Origin: Microvirga arsenatis
GTDB lineage: Bacteria > Pseudomonadota > Alphaproteobacteria > Rhizobiales > Beijerinckiaceae
Assembly (NCBI RefSeq): GCF_009910705.1
Contig: NZ_JAAAXJ010000007.1
Coordinates: 1-64,000, forward strand
Length of the DNA stretch: 64,000 nt
Direction: 5' to 3'
Every line of letters begins with the position of its first letter. Position 1 is the stretch's first letter. A program made the position numbers and the translations under genes. Under the pieces are notes generated by a model. The model was not told where the DNA came from and did no database searches. It was given only the letters and a program-made list of their open reading frames with translations. Positions 25,067-35,677 of the stretch are shown one piece after another.

Positions 25067-27124
25067 CTAGAGGACGAGGAGGTCCTTTGAGGTGAGCGCC
25101 AGGCTCTTCTTCAGCACGGCGAACTCGACCGCCCTGCCCATTCCCGAGCCGTCGGCGTCGTAGGAGAGCACGCCCGTCTTCTTGTTGTAGACGATGTGGT
25201 CGTTCCTGTCCTTGGCCTGGGTGCCGGTGACGAAAAACTCGTCCTTCAGCGTGCCGGTCTTCTTCAGCTTCGTGAAGATCCTGTTCTCCAGCCGGATCGT
25301 GTCGTCCTTCACCGAGAAATCGGCGATCGTGTCGAAGTTCACCGTCCGGTCCGTCTTGGAGGTGCCGAGCCTGGTGTCGAACACGAAGCTGTCCCTGCCC
25401 GCGCCGCCTGACAGCCTGTCGTTGCCGGAGCCGCCGTTCAGGGTGTCGTGACTGCCGCCGCCGGAGAGGCTGTCGCTGCCGGCGGCGCCCGCGAGCAGGT
25501 TGCGCCCGGCATTGCCGGTGAGCATGTTGGCGGATGCGTTGCCGGTGAGCGCAACGGAGGATGCGCCGGATGCCACGGCGTGCTCGACATCGGGGGCGAG
25601 CGCATGGGTGATGCTCGCGATGACGGCATCGACGCCCCCGCTGTCGATGGTCCGGTCGGCGCGGTCGTCGATCCGGTATGTATCGTCGCCGAGGCCGCCG
25701 CTCATGGTATCCGCCCCCGCGCCGCCATCGATCGCGTCATGCCCGTCCGTTCCCGTGACGACGTTGTTCAGCGCATTGCCGATCAGGGTGAGGGAAGAGG
25801 CGCCAAAGGCCGTGAGATTCTCCACATGGGCGGGCAGTCCATAGCTGACCGAGCTTGCCACGGTGTCGCTGCCGCCTCCCGGCCCGTCCTCGATGACCTG
25901 ATCGCCGGATTCGTCCACGAGATAGGTGTCGTTGCCGGACTTGCCGCGCATGACGTCGGCGCCCGTGCCGCCGTCCAGCACGTCGCCGCCCGCGCCGCCC
26001 CAGAGAATATCGGCTCCGCCGCCGCCATGGAGCAGGTCGTTGTGATACCCGCCCTCCAGCCAGTCCGAGCCCGCCGTGCCGATGCGCATCAGCCCGGCGC
26101 CGTGGGCGGGGCTCGAATAGCCCGTCGTCACGACGGCATCCGCGGGCTTGCCCTGGGTGGTGTAGTCGGACGCCCAATACGCATCCGCCACGGTCTGGTA
26201 GCTCCACAGGAACGCGCCGTCGAGCCACGACCCGCCGTAATTTTGCATGACATGAAAGAGCGCCTCGTAGGCGTTCTTCTGCTCCTGATCGTCCGGCGTG
26301 CCCGCGGGCTCGTAGACGCCAGGGTCGCGGGCGGTGCCGTCGATGCTCTGATAGCCCACTTCCGTGAAGACGATCTGCTTGCCCCATTGGGCTGCGATCG
26401 ACCTGTAGTAGTCGACGGCCGACATCCCCTTGTGGATCGCGTCGGTGTAGCCGATGGGCGAGGGCTTGATCCATGCATCGATCAACTGCGCGACGGAAGG
26501 ATCGTCGCTGTCGGTCATCGGGAAGTACGCATTGATCCCGATGACGTCGAGCCTGTCCCAGAACGCCACCTGCGCGGCCTCCGGATCCGTTGCCGCATAG
26601 GTCAGGGGGCCGTTGTAGACGGCGCGCACCGCATCGATGATGTCGATCCACTTCGCGGTGTAGTGCGCAGCCGTCATGCTCCTCATCTCGGTCCCGATCA
26701 CGAACATGGCGGCGCCCCCGGCCTGCGCCACCCTCGCGTATTCCACGATCATGCTCTTGTAGTTCCGGAACCAGAGATCGGGATCGGCAGGCGCGATCTC
26801 GGCACGCCACACGCGGTTGTCCGTTTCCAGATGCGGCTTGAGCACGACCTTCAGGCCCTTGGCCGCCGCGCTCCGGATCGCCGCCTCCACCTGCGCGAAG
26901 GTATCGCTTTCGCTGTTCGCAGGGTTGTGCGGGTCGAGGTTCAGCCGCACCGTGCTGCTGAACTCGGTCTGCATGAAGAAGCTCGGGACCAGGGTCACGG
27001 TGTTGGCGCCCGCGGCCCGGATCGCGTCCAGGGCCGCCCGGCCGCTCGGCGTCGCGAAGTTGCCGCCCCAATAGGAGGGCAGGCTGATGCCCTCCCAGGT
27101 GAAGATCTCCTCCGCAGAAGCCAT
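25067..27124 (-). CDS. Secreted GH113-like glycoside hydrolase with RTX repeats (tail module copy 2)
   Basis: The protein has about 685 residues in two parts. Residues 8-345 form a TIM-barrel glycoside hydrolase resembling family GH113 (beta-mannanase type): GISLPSYWGG, VVLKPHLE, the acid/base Glu in FVIGTEMRS (about 144), DVIGINAYFP and the nucleophile Glu in IVFTEVGYQS (about 256). Residues 360-580 hold RTX nonapeptides (GGAGGDVLDGGTGADVM and others) broken by spacer segments. The last 105 residues are the module shared with the genes at 2131 and 37901 and should direct type I secretion. No N-terminal signal is seen. The substrate is probably a beta-1,4-mannan-like polysaccharide, by family only. 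The ATG at 27124 is preceded by GGGG. Confidence 0.85.
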   Translation of the reverse strand: MASAEEIFTWEGISLPSYWGGNFATPSGRAALDAIRAAGANTVTLVPSFFMQTEFSSTVRLNLDPHNPANSESDTFAQVEAAIRSAAAKGLKVVLKPHLETDNRVWRAEIAPADPDLWFRNYKSMIVEYARVAQAGGAAMFVIGTEMRSMTAAHYTAKWIDIIDAVRAVYNGPLTYAATDPEAAQVAFWDRLDVIGINAYFPMTDSDDPSVAQLIDAWIKPSPIGYTDAIHKGMSAVDYYRSIAAQWGKQIVFTEVGYQSIDGTARDPGVYEPAGTPDDQEQKNAYEALFHVMQNYGGSWLDGAFLWSYQTVADAYWASDYTTQGKPADAVVTTGYSSPAHGAGLMRIGTAGSDWLEGGYHNDLLHGGGGADILWGGAGGDVLDGGTGADVMRGKSGNDTYLVDESGDQVIEDGPGGGSDTVASSVSYGLPAHVENLTAFGASSLTLIGNALNNVVTGTDGHDAIDGGAGADTMSGGLGDDTYRIDDRADRTIDSGGVDAVIASITHALAPDVEHAVASGASSVALTGNASANMLTGNAGRNLLAGAAGSDSLSGGGSHDTLNGGSGNDRLSGGAGRDSFVFDTRLGTSKTDRTVNFDTIADFSVKDDTIRLENRIFTKLKKTGTLKDEFFVTGTQAKDRNDHIVYNKKTGVLSYDADGSGMGRAVEFAVLKKSLALTSKDLLVL

Positions 27125-27236
27125 GCATGCGCCCCGAGACCGGTGTTGTTCTCGCGCCCCCTGTGTGCCCTGCACCCCGTGGGGGCGCTGGACGGTCGTT
27201 CCTGGTGGTGCCGTCCTTTCGACGCGAACAGGTAAG

Positions 27237-27277
27237 CACAAAAGAACTCCCCCTGAATCGGGGATTCAGGGGGAGTT
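27237..27277 (-). terminator. Rho-independent terminator of ilvD
   Basis: A perfect 15-base stem (AACTCCCCCTGAATC / GATTCAGGGGGAGTT, 27245-27259 and 27263-27277) with a GGG loop is followed on the minus strand by CTTTTG. It lies about 90 bases after the ilvD stop and before the RTX hydrolase gene, so the two leftward genes are probably separate units. Confidence 0.85.
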
Positions 27278-27366
27278 TGCTTCACCGGAAGGATAACGCG
27301 GGTCAGGGCCGCACCGGGCAGGGGCTTCGCTGCCGCGGGAGATCCTCGGGCGCGTATTCGCGCCGG

Positions 27367-29196
27367 TCAGATCTGGCGCACGGCGCCCTTGGCGGCGCTG
27401 GTGGCGAGCATCGCATAGGCCTTGAGGGCTGCGGACACCTTGCGCTTGCGGGGGGCGGCGGGCTGCCAGCCCCTGGCCTCCTGCTCGGCGCGGCGGCGCT
27501 CCAGCTCCGCCTCGTCCACCGCGAGGTGGATGCGGCGGTTCGGGATGTCGATCTCGATCCGGTCGCCGTCCCGCACGAGGCCGATGGTGCCCCCTTCCGC
27601 CGCTTCCGGCGAGACGTGTCCGATCGAAAGCCCCGAGGTGCCGCCGGAGAAGCGCCCGTCGGTGATGAGCGCGCAGGCTTTGCCGAGGCCCTTCGACTTC
27701 AGGTAGCTCGTGGGGTAGAGCATCTCCTGCATGCCCGGCCCGCCGCGCGGTCCCTCGTAGCGGATGACCACCACGTCGCCGGCCTTGACCTTGCCGTTGA
27801 GGATGCCGCTCACCGCATCGTCCTGGCTCTCGAAGACGATGGCAGGACCCGAGAACACGAGGATGCTCTCGTCCACGCCCGCCGTCTTCACGATGCAGCC
27901 GTCGAGCGCGAGATTGCCGGAGAGCACGGCGAGGCCGCCATCCTTCGAGAAGGCATGCTCCGCATCGCGGATCACGCCGGAGGCGCGGTCCGTGTCGAGA
28001 CTGTCGTAGCGGCTTTCCTGGCTGAAGGCGGTCTGCGTCGGCACGCCGCCGGGAGCCGCGCGGAAGAAGTCGTGCACCGCATGGGAGTTGGTGCGCCGCA
28101 CGTCCCAGCGGTCGAGGGCCGCCTTCAGGGTCTCGGCATGGACGGTCGGCACGGAGGTGTCGAGCAGCCCTGCGCGGTCGAGCTCACCGAGAATGCCCAT
28201 GATGCCGCCGGCGCGGTGCACGTCCTCCATGTGGACGTTCGCAACCGCAGGCGCGACCTTGCACAGCACCGGCACGCGGCGCGACAGGCGGTCAATGTCC
28301 GCCATGGTGAAGTCAACCTCCGCCTCGTGCGCGGCGGCGAGCAGGTGCAGCACCGTGTTGCTCGATCCGCCCATGGCGATGTCGAGGGTCATGGCGTTCT
28401 CGAAGGCGGCAAACGACGCAATGGAACGCGGCAGCACGCTTGCGTCGTCCTGCTCGTAATAGCGGCGGGCGAGGTCGACGATCAGGTGTCCCGCTTCCAC
28501 GAAGAGGCGCTTGCGGTCGGCATGGGTGGCGAGCGTCGAGCCGTTGCCCGGCAGCGACAGGCCCAGCGCCTCCGTGAGGCAGTTCATGGAATTGGCGGTG
28601 AACATGCCCGAGCACGAGCCGCAGGTGGGGCAGGCGGAGCGCTCGATGGCCTTGATGTCCTCGTCGGCCACCTTGTCGTCCGCGGCGGCCACCATGGCGT
28701 CCACGAGGTCGAGCTTCCTGGTCACGCCGTTGAGCACGACCTTGCCCGCCTCCATCGGCCCGCCGGAGACGAACACGACCGGGATGTTGAGGCGAAGCGC
28801 CGCCATCAGCATGCCGGGGGTGATCTTGTCGCAGTTGGAGATGCACACCATCGCGTCGGCGCAATGGGCGTTGACCATGTACTCGACGGAATCGGCGATC
28901 AGCTCCCGGGAGGGCAGGGAATAGAGCATCCCGTCATGGCCCATGGCGATGCCGTCATCCACCGCGATGGTGTTGAACTCCTTGGCGACGCCGCCGGCCT
29001 TCTCGATCTCCCGCGCCACGAGCTGGCCGAGGTCCTTGAGGTGGACGTGGCCCGGCACGAACTGGGTGAAGGAGTTGACCACGGCGATGATCGGCTTGCC
29101 GAAATCGGAATCCTTCATGCCCGTGGCCCGCCAGAGGCCGCGGGCCCCTGCCATGTTGCGGCCGTGGGTGGTGGTGCGAGAACGATAGGCTGGCAT
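27367..29196 (-). CDS. ilvD: Dihydroxy-acid dehydratase
   Basis: IlvD dehydrates 2,3-dihydroxy-isovalerate and 2,3-dihydroxy-methylvalerate in valine and isoleucine synthesis. The 609 residues fit the bacterial length. The iron-sulfur Cys are visible in [12 protein letters not shown] (about residue 122) and [19 protein letters not shown] (about 190-200). GRFSGGTSG near the C-terminus is the family signature. The start is the ATG at 29196 with AGGGGAAG upstream; a long open extension in this frame to about 30114 is Arg/Pro-rich shadow sequence. It stands alone. Confidence 0.97.
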   Translation of the reverse strand: MPAYRSRTTTHGRNMAGARGLWRATGMKDSDFGKPIIAVVNSFTQFVPGHVHLKDLGQLVAREIEKAGGVAKEFNTIAVDDGIAMGHDGMLYSLPSRELIADSVEYMVNAHCADAMVCISNCDKITPGMLMAALRLNIPVVFVSGGPMEAGKVVLNGVTRKLDLVDAMVAAADDKVADEDIKAIERSACPTCGSCSGMFTANSMNCLTEALGLSLPGNGSTLATHADRKRLFVEAGHLIVDLARRYYEQDDASVLPRSIASFAAFENAMTLDIAMGGSSNTVLHLLAAAHEAEVDFTMADIDRLSRRVPVLCKVAPAVANVHMEDVHRAGGIMGILGELDRAGLLDTSVPTVHAETLKAALDRWDVRRTNSHAVHDFFRAAPGGVPTQTAFSQESRYDSLDTDRASGVIRDAEHAFSKDGGLAVLSGNLALDGCIVKTAGVDESILVFSGPAIVFESQDDAVSGILNGKVKAGDVVVIRYEGPRGGPGMQEMLYPTSYLKSKGLGKACALITDGRFSGGTSGLSIGHVSPEAAEGGTIGLVRDGDRIEIDIPNRRIHLAVDEAELERRRAEQEARGWQPAAPRKRKVSAALKAYAMLATSAAKGAVRQI

Positions 29197-29364
29197 GGCT
29201 TCCCCTGAGACTTTGGGCCTTGTTCGACTCAAATTGCGCGATTTGCAAGAAAATTTGCCATTCCTTGTGGTCGCGCCTGCCGTGCCGCAATGGAATTGCT
29301 CGCCGGCCCGCCCGGCTGGAAACAGCCCGTCGCGTTTGCTAGGACCCGACGCGGGGGGATATCC

Positions 29365-29967
29365 ATGAACCAGCAGGCCGTCAGCCAGCCCCTGCGCCGG
29401 GCAGTCGCCGTCGTGGCGGCCCTCAACCTCGGCTATTTCGGGGTCGAGTTCTCGGTGGCGCTCGCCATCGGGTCGGTGTCGCTTTTCGCCGACAGCGTCG
29501 ATTTCCTGGAGGACGCCTCCATCAACCTCCTCATCCTGCTGGCCATGGGCCTCACGGCCCGGATGCGGGCGCGGGTCGGGATGGTGCTGGCCGGCATCAT
29601 CCTCGTGCCGGGCCTCGCCACCCTCTGGATGGCCTGGGAGAAGTTCTGGGCGCCGGTCGCGCCGGAGCCCGTGCCGTTGTCGCTCGCCGGGATGGGGGCG
29701 CTCGCGGTCAACCTCGCCTGCGCCCTCCTGCTCGCCCGCCATCGCCAGCACGGCGGCAGCCTGACGAAGGCGGCGTTCCTCTCCGCCCGCAACGACGCCT
29801 TCGCCAACGTGGCCATCGTCGGCGCCGGGCTGGTGACGGCGGCGACCCTCTCCGCCTGGCCGGATCTCATCGTGGGCCTCGCCATCGCGGCGATCAACGC
29901 CGATGCGGCGCGCGAGGTGTGGGAAGAGGCCCGGGAGGAGCACAGGGCTGAAACGCCTCCTGCCTGA
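29365..29967 (+). CDS. Cation transporter (cation diffusion facilitator-like)
   Basis: The 200-residue membrane protein has five or six helices. [38 protein letters not shown] matches the first two helices of the cation diffusion facilitator family, including the Asp pair of the metal site (ADSVDFLED). A second metal-type segment, [12 protein letters not shown], has Asn in place of the usual His. The cytoplasmic C-terminal domain of full-length members is missing. The metal is unknown, and the Asn change may alter it. The ATG at 29365 has GGGGGGA upstream; an ATG at 29290 in the same frame is not supported. Confidence 0.78.
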   Translation: MNQQAVSQPLRRAVAVVAALNLGYFGVEFSVALAIGSVSLFADSVDFLEDASINLLILLAMGLTARMRARVGMVLAGIILVPGLATLWMAWEKFWAPVAPEPVPLSLAGMGALAVNLACALLLARHRQHGGSLTKAAFLSARNDAFANVAIVGAGLVTAATLSAWPDLIVGLAIAAINADAAREVWEEAREEHRAETPPA

Positions 29968-30013
29968 AGGCGTTGTCCTGCCTGAGCCATCCTGAACGAG
30001 ACAGGACCGCCCC

Positions 30014-30250
30014 ATGCTGAGCAAGGACGAACTGGACGCCCCCGCCCACCTGCAATACGAGCCCATCGGCACGGCCGGCCAAGGCCACCCCAGCGACATC
30101 CGGGAATTCGCCACCCTGCGCGAGGCGGTTCACTGGGCCATGACCAACGAGGCTCCGGCCGGCATGGAGGCGGTGATCCGCGCCAATTCCGGCGCCGTCC
30201 TCGGGCCGCGGCACCTGGAGGAGATCTGGTCGAGCCTGCAGGGGCCGTGA
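30014..30250 (+). CDS. Hypothetical protein (78 residues)
   Basis: A small soluble protein I do not recognise. Segments [48 protein letters not shown] suggest an alpha/beta fold with no cofactor motif. The start ATG is preceded by a run containing GAGACAGGA. It is 46 bases after the cation transporter on the same strand and may share its transcript. The composition matches its neighbours, so it looks like a real gene and not a shadow. Confidence 0.6.
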   Translation: MLSKDELDAPAHLQYEPIGTAGQGHPSDIREFATLREAVHWAMTNEAPAGMEAVIRANSGAVLGPRHLEEIWSSLQGP

Positions 30251-30266
30251 GAGACGTCCCACTGCG

Positions 30267-30296
30267 ATTCCGGGCTCCGCTACGCGGCCCCGGAAT
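30267..30296. repeat. Short palindromic intergenic element
   Basis: An imperfect inverted repeat (ATTCCGGGCTCCGC ... CGGCCCCGGAAT) in the 57 bases between convergent genes. Elements of this sequence are common between genes in Hyphomicrobiales genomes. It may act as a two-way terminator here. Confidence 0.6.
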
Positions 30297-30307
30297 GACA
30301 GTAGGCT

Positions 30308-30745
30308 TCAAATCCACCCCAGGCTCAAGGCTCCGACGGCGAGATACCGCCCGGTCTTCGCCAGTGCCACGAGGGGGATGAAAAATCGCAGGGGCTCGCG
30401 CAGCAACCCCGCCACGATGGTGAGCGGATCGCCGATGATGGGGACCCAGCTCAGCAGCAGGGTCCAGCGCCCGTAGCGGTGATACCAGGCTTCGGCCCTG
30501 GCCATCTGATGGCGCTTCACCGGAAACCATCGGCGATCCTCGAAATGGGCGAAGAAGCGGCCCAGGAACCAGTTTACGATCGAGCCCAGAATGTTGCCCA
30601 CGCTCGCCACGAGGATGAGCATCCACCAAGTGTAATGCTCGGCCACCAGCATGGCGAAGAGCACGGCCTCCGACTGGAACGGGAAGATCGTAGCCGAAAG
30701 GAAGGCGGCGGCGAAGAGGGCGCCGTATTCGGAGAGATGCGTCAT
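30308..30745 (-). CDS. DedA/YqaA-type membrane protein
   Basis: The 145-residue protein has about four membrane segments. The order of conserved parts (AAFLSATIFPFQSEAVLFAMLV, then SVGNILGSIVNWFLGRF, then RYGRWTLLLSWVPIIGDPLTIVAGLLREP) is that of the YqaA branch of the DedA (SNARE-associated Golgi) superfamily. DedA proteins include flippases of undecaprenyl phosphate; which lipid this short member handles is not known. The ATG at 30745 was chosen over an upstream start because the upstream extension is polar and lacks similarity. Confidence 0.85.
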   Translation of the reverse strand: MTHLSEYGALFAAAFLSATIFPFQSEAVLFAMLVAEHYTWWMLILVASVGNILGSIVNWFLGRFFAHFEDRRWFPVKRHQMARAEAWYHRYGRWTLLLSWVPIIGDPLTIVAGLLREPLRFFIPLVALAKTGRYLAVGALSLGWI

Positions 30746-30942
30746 GGGGCGTGGCGAAGGATGGATCGACGGACAAGCGCGAAGGCTCAATGCGGAAGCG
30801 TTGGCATGCTTCCCGCCCTCGCGCAATCGTGAGCCGCTTGCATCGACGGCTCCGGCCGCATACTGAGAGCGTCTCGCAGGACCGGAAGCCCTCGGTCGAG
30901 GCGTGCCCTTATCGGCCTGGACGGCGCTCAGGAAGATTTCTC

Positions 30943-32121
30943 TTGGATCGGTACGACGTTGTGGTGCTCGGCGCAGGCGCGGCCGGAATGATGTGCGCGG
31001 CCGAGGCCGGCAAGCGCGGTCGCTCCGTGCTGGTGATCGACCATGCGGCGAAGCCCGGCGAGAAGATCCGCATTTCCGGCGGCGGGCGCTGCAACTTCAC
31101 CAATCTCCATGCGGCTCCGGCGAACTACATCTCGCAGAATCCGAGCTTCTGCATCTCGGCCCTGCGCCGCTACACGCAAGCCGACTTCATCGCCCTCGTG
31201 GAGCGCTATCGTATCGCCTATCACGAGAAGACCCTGGGCCAGCTCTTCTGCGACGGCTCCTCGAAGCAGATCGTCGACCTGCTGCTCGCCGAGATGCGGC
31301 AGGCGCAGGCGGAGCTTCGCCTCTCCACCTCCGTGCGATCGGTCGAGAGGACCTCGGAAGGGTTCGCGCTGCAGCTCTCCCAAGGCGCGGTGCAGTGCCG
31401 TTCGCTCGTGGTGGCGACGGGCGGGAAGTCCATTCCGAAGATGGGCGCCACCGGCTTCGGCTACGATCTCGCGGAGCAATTCGGCCTGAAGGTCGTGGAG
31501 ACACGGCCTGCCCTCGTGCCGCTGACGCTCGAGCCCACCATGCTGGCGCGGCTCGCGCCCCTCGCCGGCGTCGCCGTCGATGCGGTGGCGGCCTGCGGCA
31601 GGACGCGGTTTTCGGAGGCGCTGCTCTTCACCCATCGCGGCCTGAGCGGGCCTGCGATCCTGCAGATCTCGTCCTATTGGCGCGAGGGCGGCGAGATCGA
31701 GCTCTCCCTCCTGCCGGGCGTCGACCTGTTCGAGGAGCTGCGCGCCGCCCGCGCGCAGAACGGGCGTCAGGCGCTGCAGACGGCGCTCGCGGCCTTTCTC
31801 CCGAAGCGGCTGGCGCAGCTCGTCGCCGAGACCGAGAAAGGCCCCGCCCATCTGGCGGATTATTCCGACAAGCGGCTGCGCGCCGTGGCGGATGCGGTGA
31901 ACCGCTGGCGCTTCAAGCCCGCCGGGTCGGAGGGCTACCGCACGGCGGAGGTGACGCTCGGCGGCGTCGACACCCGCGAGCTCGATTCCCGCACCATGGA
32001 GGCCAAGGCGGTGCCCGGCCTCTACTTCATCGGCGAGGTGGTCGACGTGACCGGCTGGCTCGGCGGCTATAACTTCCAATGGGCCTGGTCCTCCGGCTGG
32101 TGCGCCGGGCAGGCCGTGTGA
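30943..32121 (+). CDS. BaiN/HI0933-family flavoprotein (NAD(P)/FAD-dependent oxidoreductase)
   Basis: The 392-residue flavoprotein begins with a dinucleotide-binding motif (DVVVLGAGAAGMMCAAEAGKRG), followed by the family motif GEKIRISGGGRCNFTN. Later conserved parts are YHEKTLGQLFCDGSS, VVATGGKSIPKMGATGFGYDLA and, at the C-terminus, GLYFIGEVVDVTGWLGGYNFQWAWSSG. These define the HI0933/BaiN-like family; the physiological substrate is unknown. I chose the TTG at 30943, with AGGA nine bases upstream, because the flavin motif should start a few residues after the first codon; an upstream extension to 30751 lacks family similarity. Confidence 0.88.
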   Translation: MDRYDVVVLGAGAAGMMCAAEAGKRGRSVLVIDHAAKPGEKIRISGGGRCNFTNLHAAPANYISQNPSFCISALRRYTQADFIALVERYRIAYHEKTLGQLFCDGSSKQIVDLLLAEMRQAQAELRLSTSVRSVERTSEGFALQLSQGAVQCRSLVVATGGKSIPKMGATGFGYDLAEQFGLKVVETRPALVPLTLEPTMLARLAPLAGVAVDAVAACGRTRFSEALLFTHRGLSGPAILQISSYWREGGEIELSLLPGVDLFEELRAARAQNGRQALQTALAAFLPKRLAQLVAETEKGPAHLADYSDKRLRAVADAVNRWRFKPAGSEGYRTAEVTLGGVDTRELDSRTMEAKAVPGLYFIGEVVDVTGWLGGYNFQWAWSSGWCAGQAV

Positions 32122-32307
32122 CCGTTGCGGGCTCCTGAAAGGCCAAGCCTTCCGACGGGCCATGTGCGCTGAAGCACACGCCTTTCCCAAAGGTCATTTT
32201 TTCAACCGGAAGTTCATTGAGGTCCTGTGGCCTCTTGACGATATAAAGTTTCACAAGAATGTCTGAAAAGGACACTTTCAACCAAGGGGCCTAAGAGGAC
32301 ATCTGAT

Positions 32308-32571
32308 ATGAAGCTTCTCTATGCCTTGCCTCTCCTGCTGGCGTCGGGCCTTTATGCGGCGCCGGAGGTCGGTGCGCTGACCCTGGACAATGGCCGAAAC
32401 ATCAACGGCCGCAACATCAACGGCAGCAGCCTGAACGGGCGGAACATCAACGGCCGCAACATGAATGGCCGTAACATCAACGGCGTCGCTCTCCACGGCA
32501 CGGGAGAAGATGCTGCTGCCGAAGTTGTGATCGTCATCCTCAAGGATGGCGAACGCATCGACCTCCGGTGA
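32308..32571 (+). CDS. Small secreted pentapeptide-repeat protein
   Basis: The 87-residue protein has a signal peptide (MKLLYALPLLLASGLYAAPEV, cut near residue 18-23). Residues 27-63 are seven tandem five-residue repeats of the form (I/L/M)NGRN, with the large residue at the same place in each, as in pentapeptide-repeat right-handed beta-helices. The DNA repeats in steps of 15 bases. A short tail, EVVIVILKDGERIDL, follows. The next gene (52 bases on) encodes an ADYC-type protein. In my memory, related Asn-Gly repeats can precede ADYC domains in one polypeptide, so the pair may be a split version; that is inference. AAGAGGAC lies before the ATG. Confidence 0.8.
   Translation: MKLLYALPLLLASGLYAAPEVGALTLDNGRNINGRNINGSSLNGRNINGRNMNGRNINGVALHGTGEDAAAEVVIVILKDGERIDLR
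32386..32496 (+). repeat. 15-base tandem repeat inside the pentapeptide gene
   Basis: About seven imperfect 15-base units (core GGCCGCAACATCAAC) in frame with the coding sequence. They encode the (I/L/M)NGRN units. Third-position changes between units suggest the repeat is old and kept for its protein product. Confidence 0.82.
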
Positions 32572-32622
32572 CGGAGAGGCGGAGGCCTGCATCCACAAGA
32601 GGCCGGCCTCTGCCGCATCGCC

Positions 32623-33408
32623 ATGCCGCTCCGCTTCCTCATCGCGGCTCTCGCCTTCGCGGCGAACCTGACCGCCCTGCAGCCGGCGCAGGCGGCAGGC
32701 GGCCGCCTCGAGATCGCGCGGGGCGAGTTCCGCCTGCGTCTCGACGATGGCCGCGTGCTGGCCCGCGAGGCCCTCGTCGGCGCGCGCCTCGTCATCAAGG
32801 AGGGCGGCGAGACCCTGCGGGTGCTGATCGATTCCGTGCACGAGGAGCACCCGGCCTCGGGCGAGCCGCTCGTTCTCTACCATCTGCTGATCGAGGAGGC
32901 TGCGGGGCAGGGCAGCCGCGAGGCCTGCCTGCCCGATGCCCGAGGGCGCCGCCTCGGCCTGCCGCTCCTGAACGAGAGCGGCATCGCCTTCACCTGCACC
33001 AGCGGGGCGGAGGGCAAGTGCATCCTCATGGGCTACCGTCCGTGGGACGACAGAGCGGATGCGCCCATGCGCGATCTCCATGCGGCCTGCATCCACATGC
33101 TGCGCGCGGCTTACGGCGGCGACGATGATGCGACCACCCGCGACGGCACGGTGATCGACGTCTACGACCGCTTCGGGATCCAGCTTCCCGAAGCGGTCGA
33201 TCCGCTGCCGTTCGAGGCCGCCTGGGGCAGGGACGGCGCCCTCTGCGTCGCCCATCCGCGCGTCGCGGCGAACGTCACCCTCGCCGATCTCGCCCGGCGC
33301 TATCCGCGCCTGCGCGGCCGTCTCGGTCCCGAGGCCTGTACGGAGGAGGCGATGCGCCTTCATCCGGGCGCTCTTCTCTTCAACCGCTCCGGCGTGACCG
33401 CCCCCTGA
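32623..33408 (+). CDS. ADYC-type secreted protein
   Basis: The 261-residue protein has a signal peptide (LRFLIAALAFAANLTALQPAQA). The rest matches the ADYC family as I know it: IAFTCTSGAEGKCILMGYRPW, then DLHAACIHMLRAAYGGDDD and TVIDVYDRFGIQLPE. The name-giving motif in other members is MLRADYCGDG; here it reads MLRAAYGGDD, so the Cys and Asp are replaced. Other Cys are kept. Function is unknown for the whole family. The gene follows the pentapeptide-repeat gene and probably shares its transcript. Confidence 0.78.
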   Translation: MPLRFLIAALAFAANLTALQPAQAAGGRLEIARGEFRLRLDDGRVLAREALVGARLVIKEGGETLRVLIDSVHEEHPASGEPLVLYHLLIEEAAGQGSREACLPDARGRRLGLPLLNESGIAFTCTSGAEGKCILMGYRPWDDRADAPMRDLHAACIHMLRAAYGGDDDATTRDGTVIDVYDRFGIQLPEAVDPLPFEAAWGRDGALCVAHPRVAANVTLADLARRYPRLRGRLGPEACTEEAMRLHPGALLFNRSGVTAP

Positions 33409-34464
<1,056 letters not shown>

Positions 34465-34467
34465 GGA

Positions 34468-35661
34468 TCAGGCCGCCGAGGAGGCATTGGCGGGCAGGGA
34501 CTCCAGCGCGCCCGCTTCGTCGATGCGCCGCACGAGGTCGTCCACCTCCTCCTCGGTCTGGTAGATGCCGAAGCCGAGGCGCAGGCGCTGGCCGCGCACG
34601 TCCGTCACCACGCGCAGCTCCTTCAGGTCGTTGTGGATCGCCTGCGCGGCGGGCGTCTGGAAGGTGAGGAAGTTGCCGCGGCGCACCTCGTCGGCCGGCA
34701 CCACGAGGGAGGCCTGCTCGAACAGGGCGGAGCCCTCGATGCGGCGCAGGAAATGCTGCTGCAGGGCCTTGGCATGGGCATGGATGATGCCCGGGGTGAT
34801 GCCTTCGTCCGCGAGCCAGCGCATCACCGCGTTGAAGCGGTAGAGCCCTGACGGGTCGAAGGTCGCGCCCATGAAGCGCCAGCCGTCGTCGCTGTAGGCG
34901 ACCTGTCCGCTCTGCGCGTTGGCGAGGTTGCCGAAGGCCGCATACCAGCCGCTGTCGCGCGGGCGAAGGCCCCAGCCGGGCGGGCAGTGCATGAAGCACG
35001 CGCCTTCGCCGGCCATGGCGTATTTGTAGCCGCCTGCGATGTAGAACACGCGCTCGGCGATGCTGCCGAGATCCGTCGGCCGCGCCATGAAGCCGTGATA
35101 GCCGTCGATCACGATCATCGCGCCCTCGCGGCTGCATTCCGCGAGATGGCGCCCGTCGAGGGCGAAGCCCGAGTTGAAGAAGACCTGGCTGACGAAGACG
35201 AGGTCGAAGCCCTGCTGCGCCACCGCGTGGAAGCGGTCCTCGAAGGTGGCGAAAGGCTCGGCCGGCACGCGCGTCACGGCGACGAGCCGCTCCTCCTCCA
35301 GGCGCGCGATCTGGCGCGTGAAGGAGTGGAACTCGCCGTCCGAGGTCAGGATGCGCACGGGGCGGTCGGACGGGAAGCAGGAGAGAATGCGCTTGAGGAA
35401 TTCGTGGGTGTTCGGCGCCACCGCGATGGTTTCGGGATCGGGCAGGTTGAGATGCCCGGCCACGTGGCCGCGGAACTCGTCGAGCACGGGACCCAGGACG
35501 TGCTCCCACTTGTCGTCCATCAGGCGCGCGGCGTCGTCCCAGGCCTGCACCTGCGCCTCGCGGGTCACGTCCGGCCAGGGGTGATGGCTGTGGGCTGCGA
35601 AATGCAGCCGGTCCGGCTCGGCGCCGAGGAAGCGGGAGAACTGGGAACGAAGATCAAGCAT
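34468..35661 (-). CDS. Kynureninase-like PLP enzyme (class V aminotransferase fold)
   Basis: The 397-residue protein has the fold-type I pattern of class V aminotransferases. PLP Lys is in AGGYKYAMAGEG (about residue 213), and IVIDGYHGFMA holds the Asp that binds the pyridine ring. Its position 16 bases after kynA on the same strand suggests it cleaves kynurenine or 3-hydroxykynurenine to anthranilate or 3-hydroxyanthranilate and alanine. The Lys segment differs from classical kynureninases (which have CSYKYLN), so I call it kynureninase-like and give no symbol. A cysteine desulfurase-type function is the main alternative. Confidence 0.72.
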   Translation of the reverse strand: MLDLRSQFSRFLGAEPDRLHFAAHSHHPWPDVTREAQVQAWDDAARLMDDKWEHVLGPVLDEFRGHVAGHLNLPDPETIAVAPNTHEFLKRILSCFPSDRPVRILTSDGEFHSFTRQIARLEEERLVAVTRVPAEPFATFEDRFHAVAQQGFDLVFVSQVFFNSGFALDGRHLAECSREGAMIVIDGYHGFMARPTDLGSIAERVFYIAGGYKYAMAGEGACFMHCPPGWGLRPRDSGWYAAFGNLANAQSGQVAYSDDGWRFMGATFDPSGLYRFNAVMRWLADEGITPGIIHAHAKALQQHFLRRIEGSALFEQASLVVPADEVRRGNFLTFQTPAAQAIHNDLKELRVVTDVRGQRLRLGFGIYQTEEEVDDLVRRIDEAGALESLPANASSAA

Positions 35662-35677
35662 GATGCTCTCAACCGGT

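Noticed and set aside
27127..29208. Plus-strand frame of 693 codons
   Set aside because: It is the antisense of ilvD.
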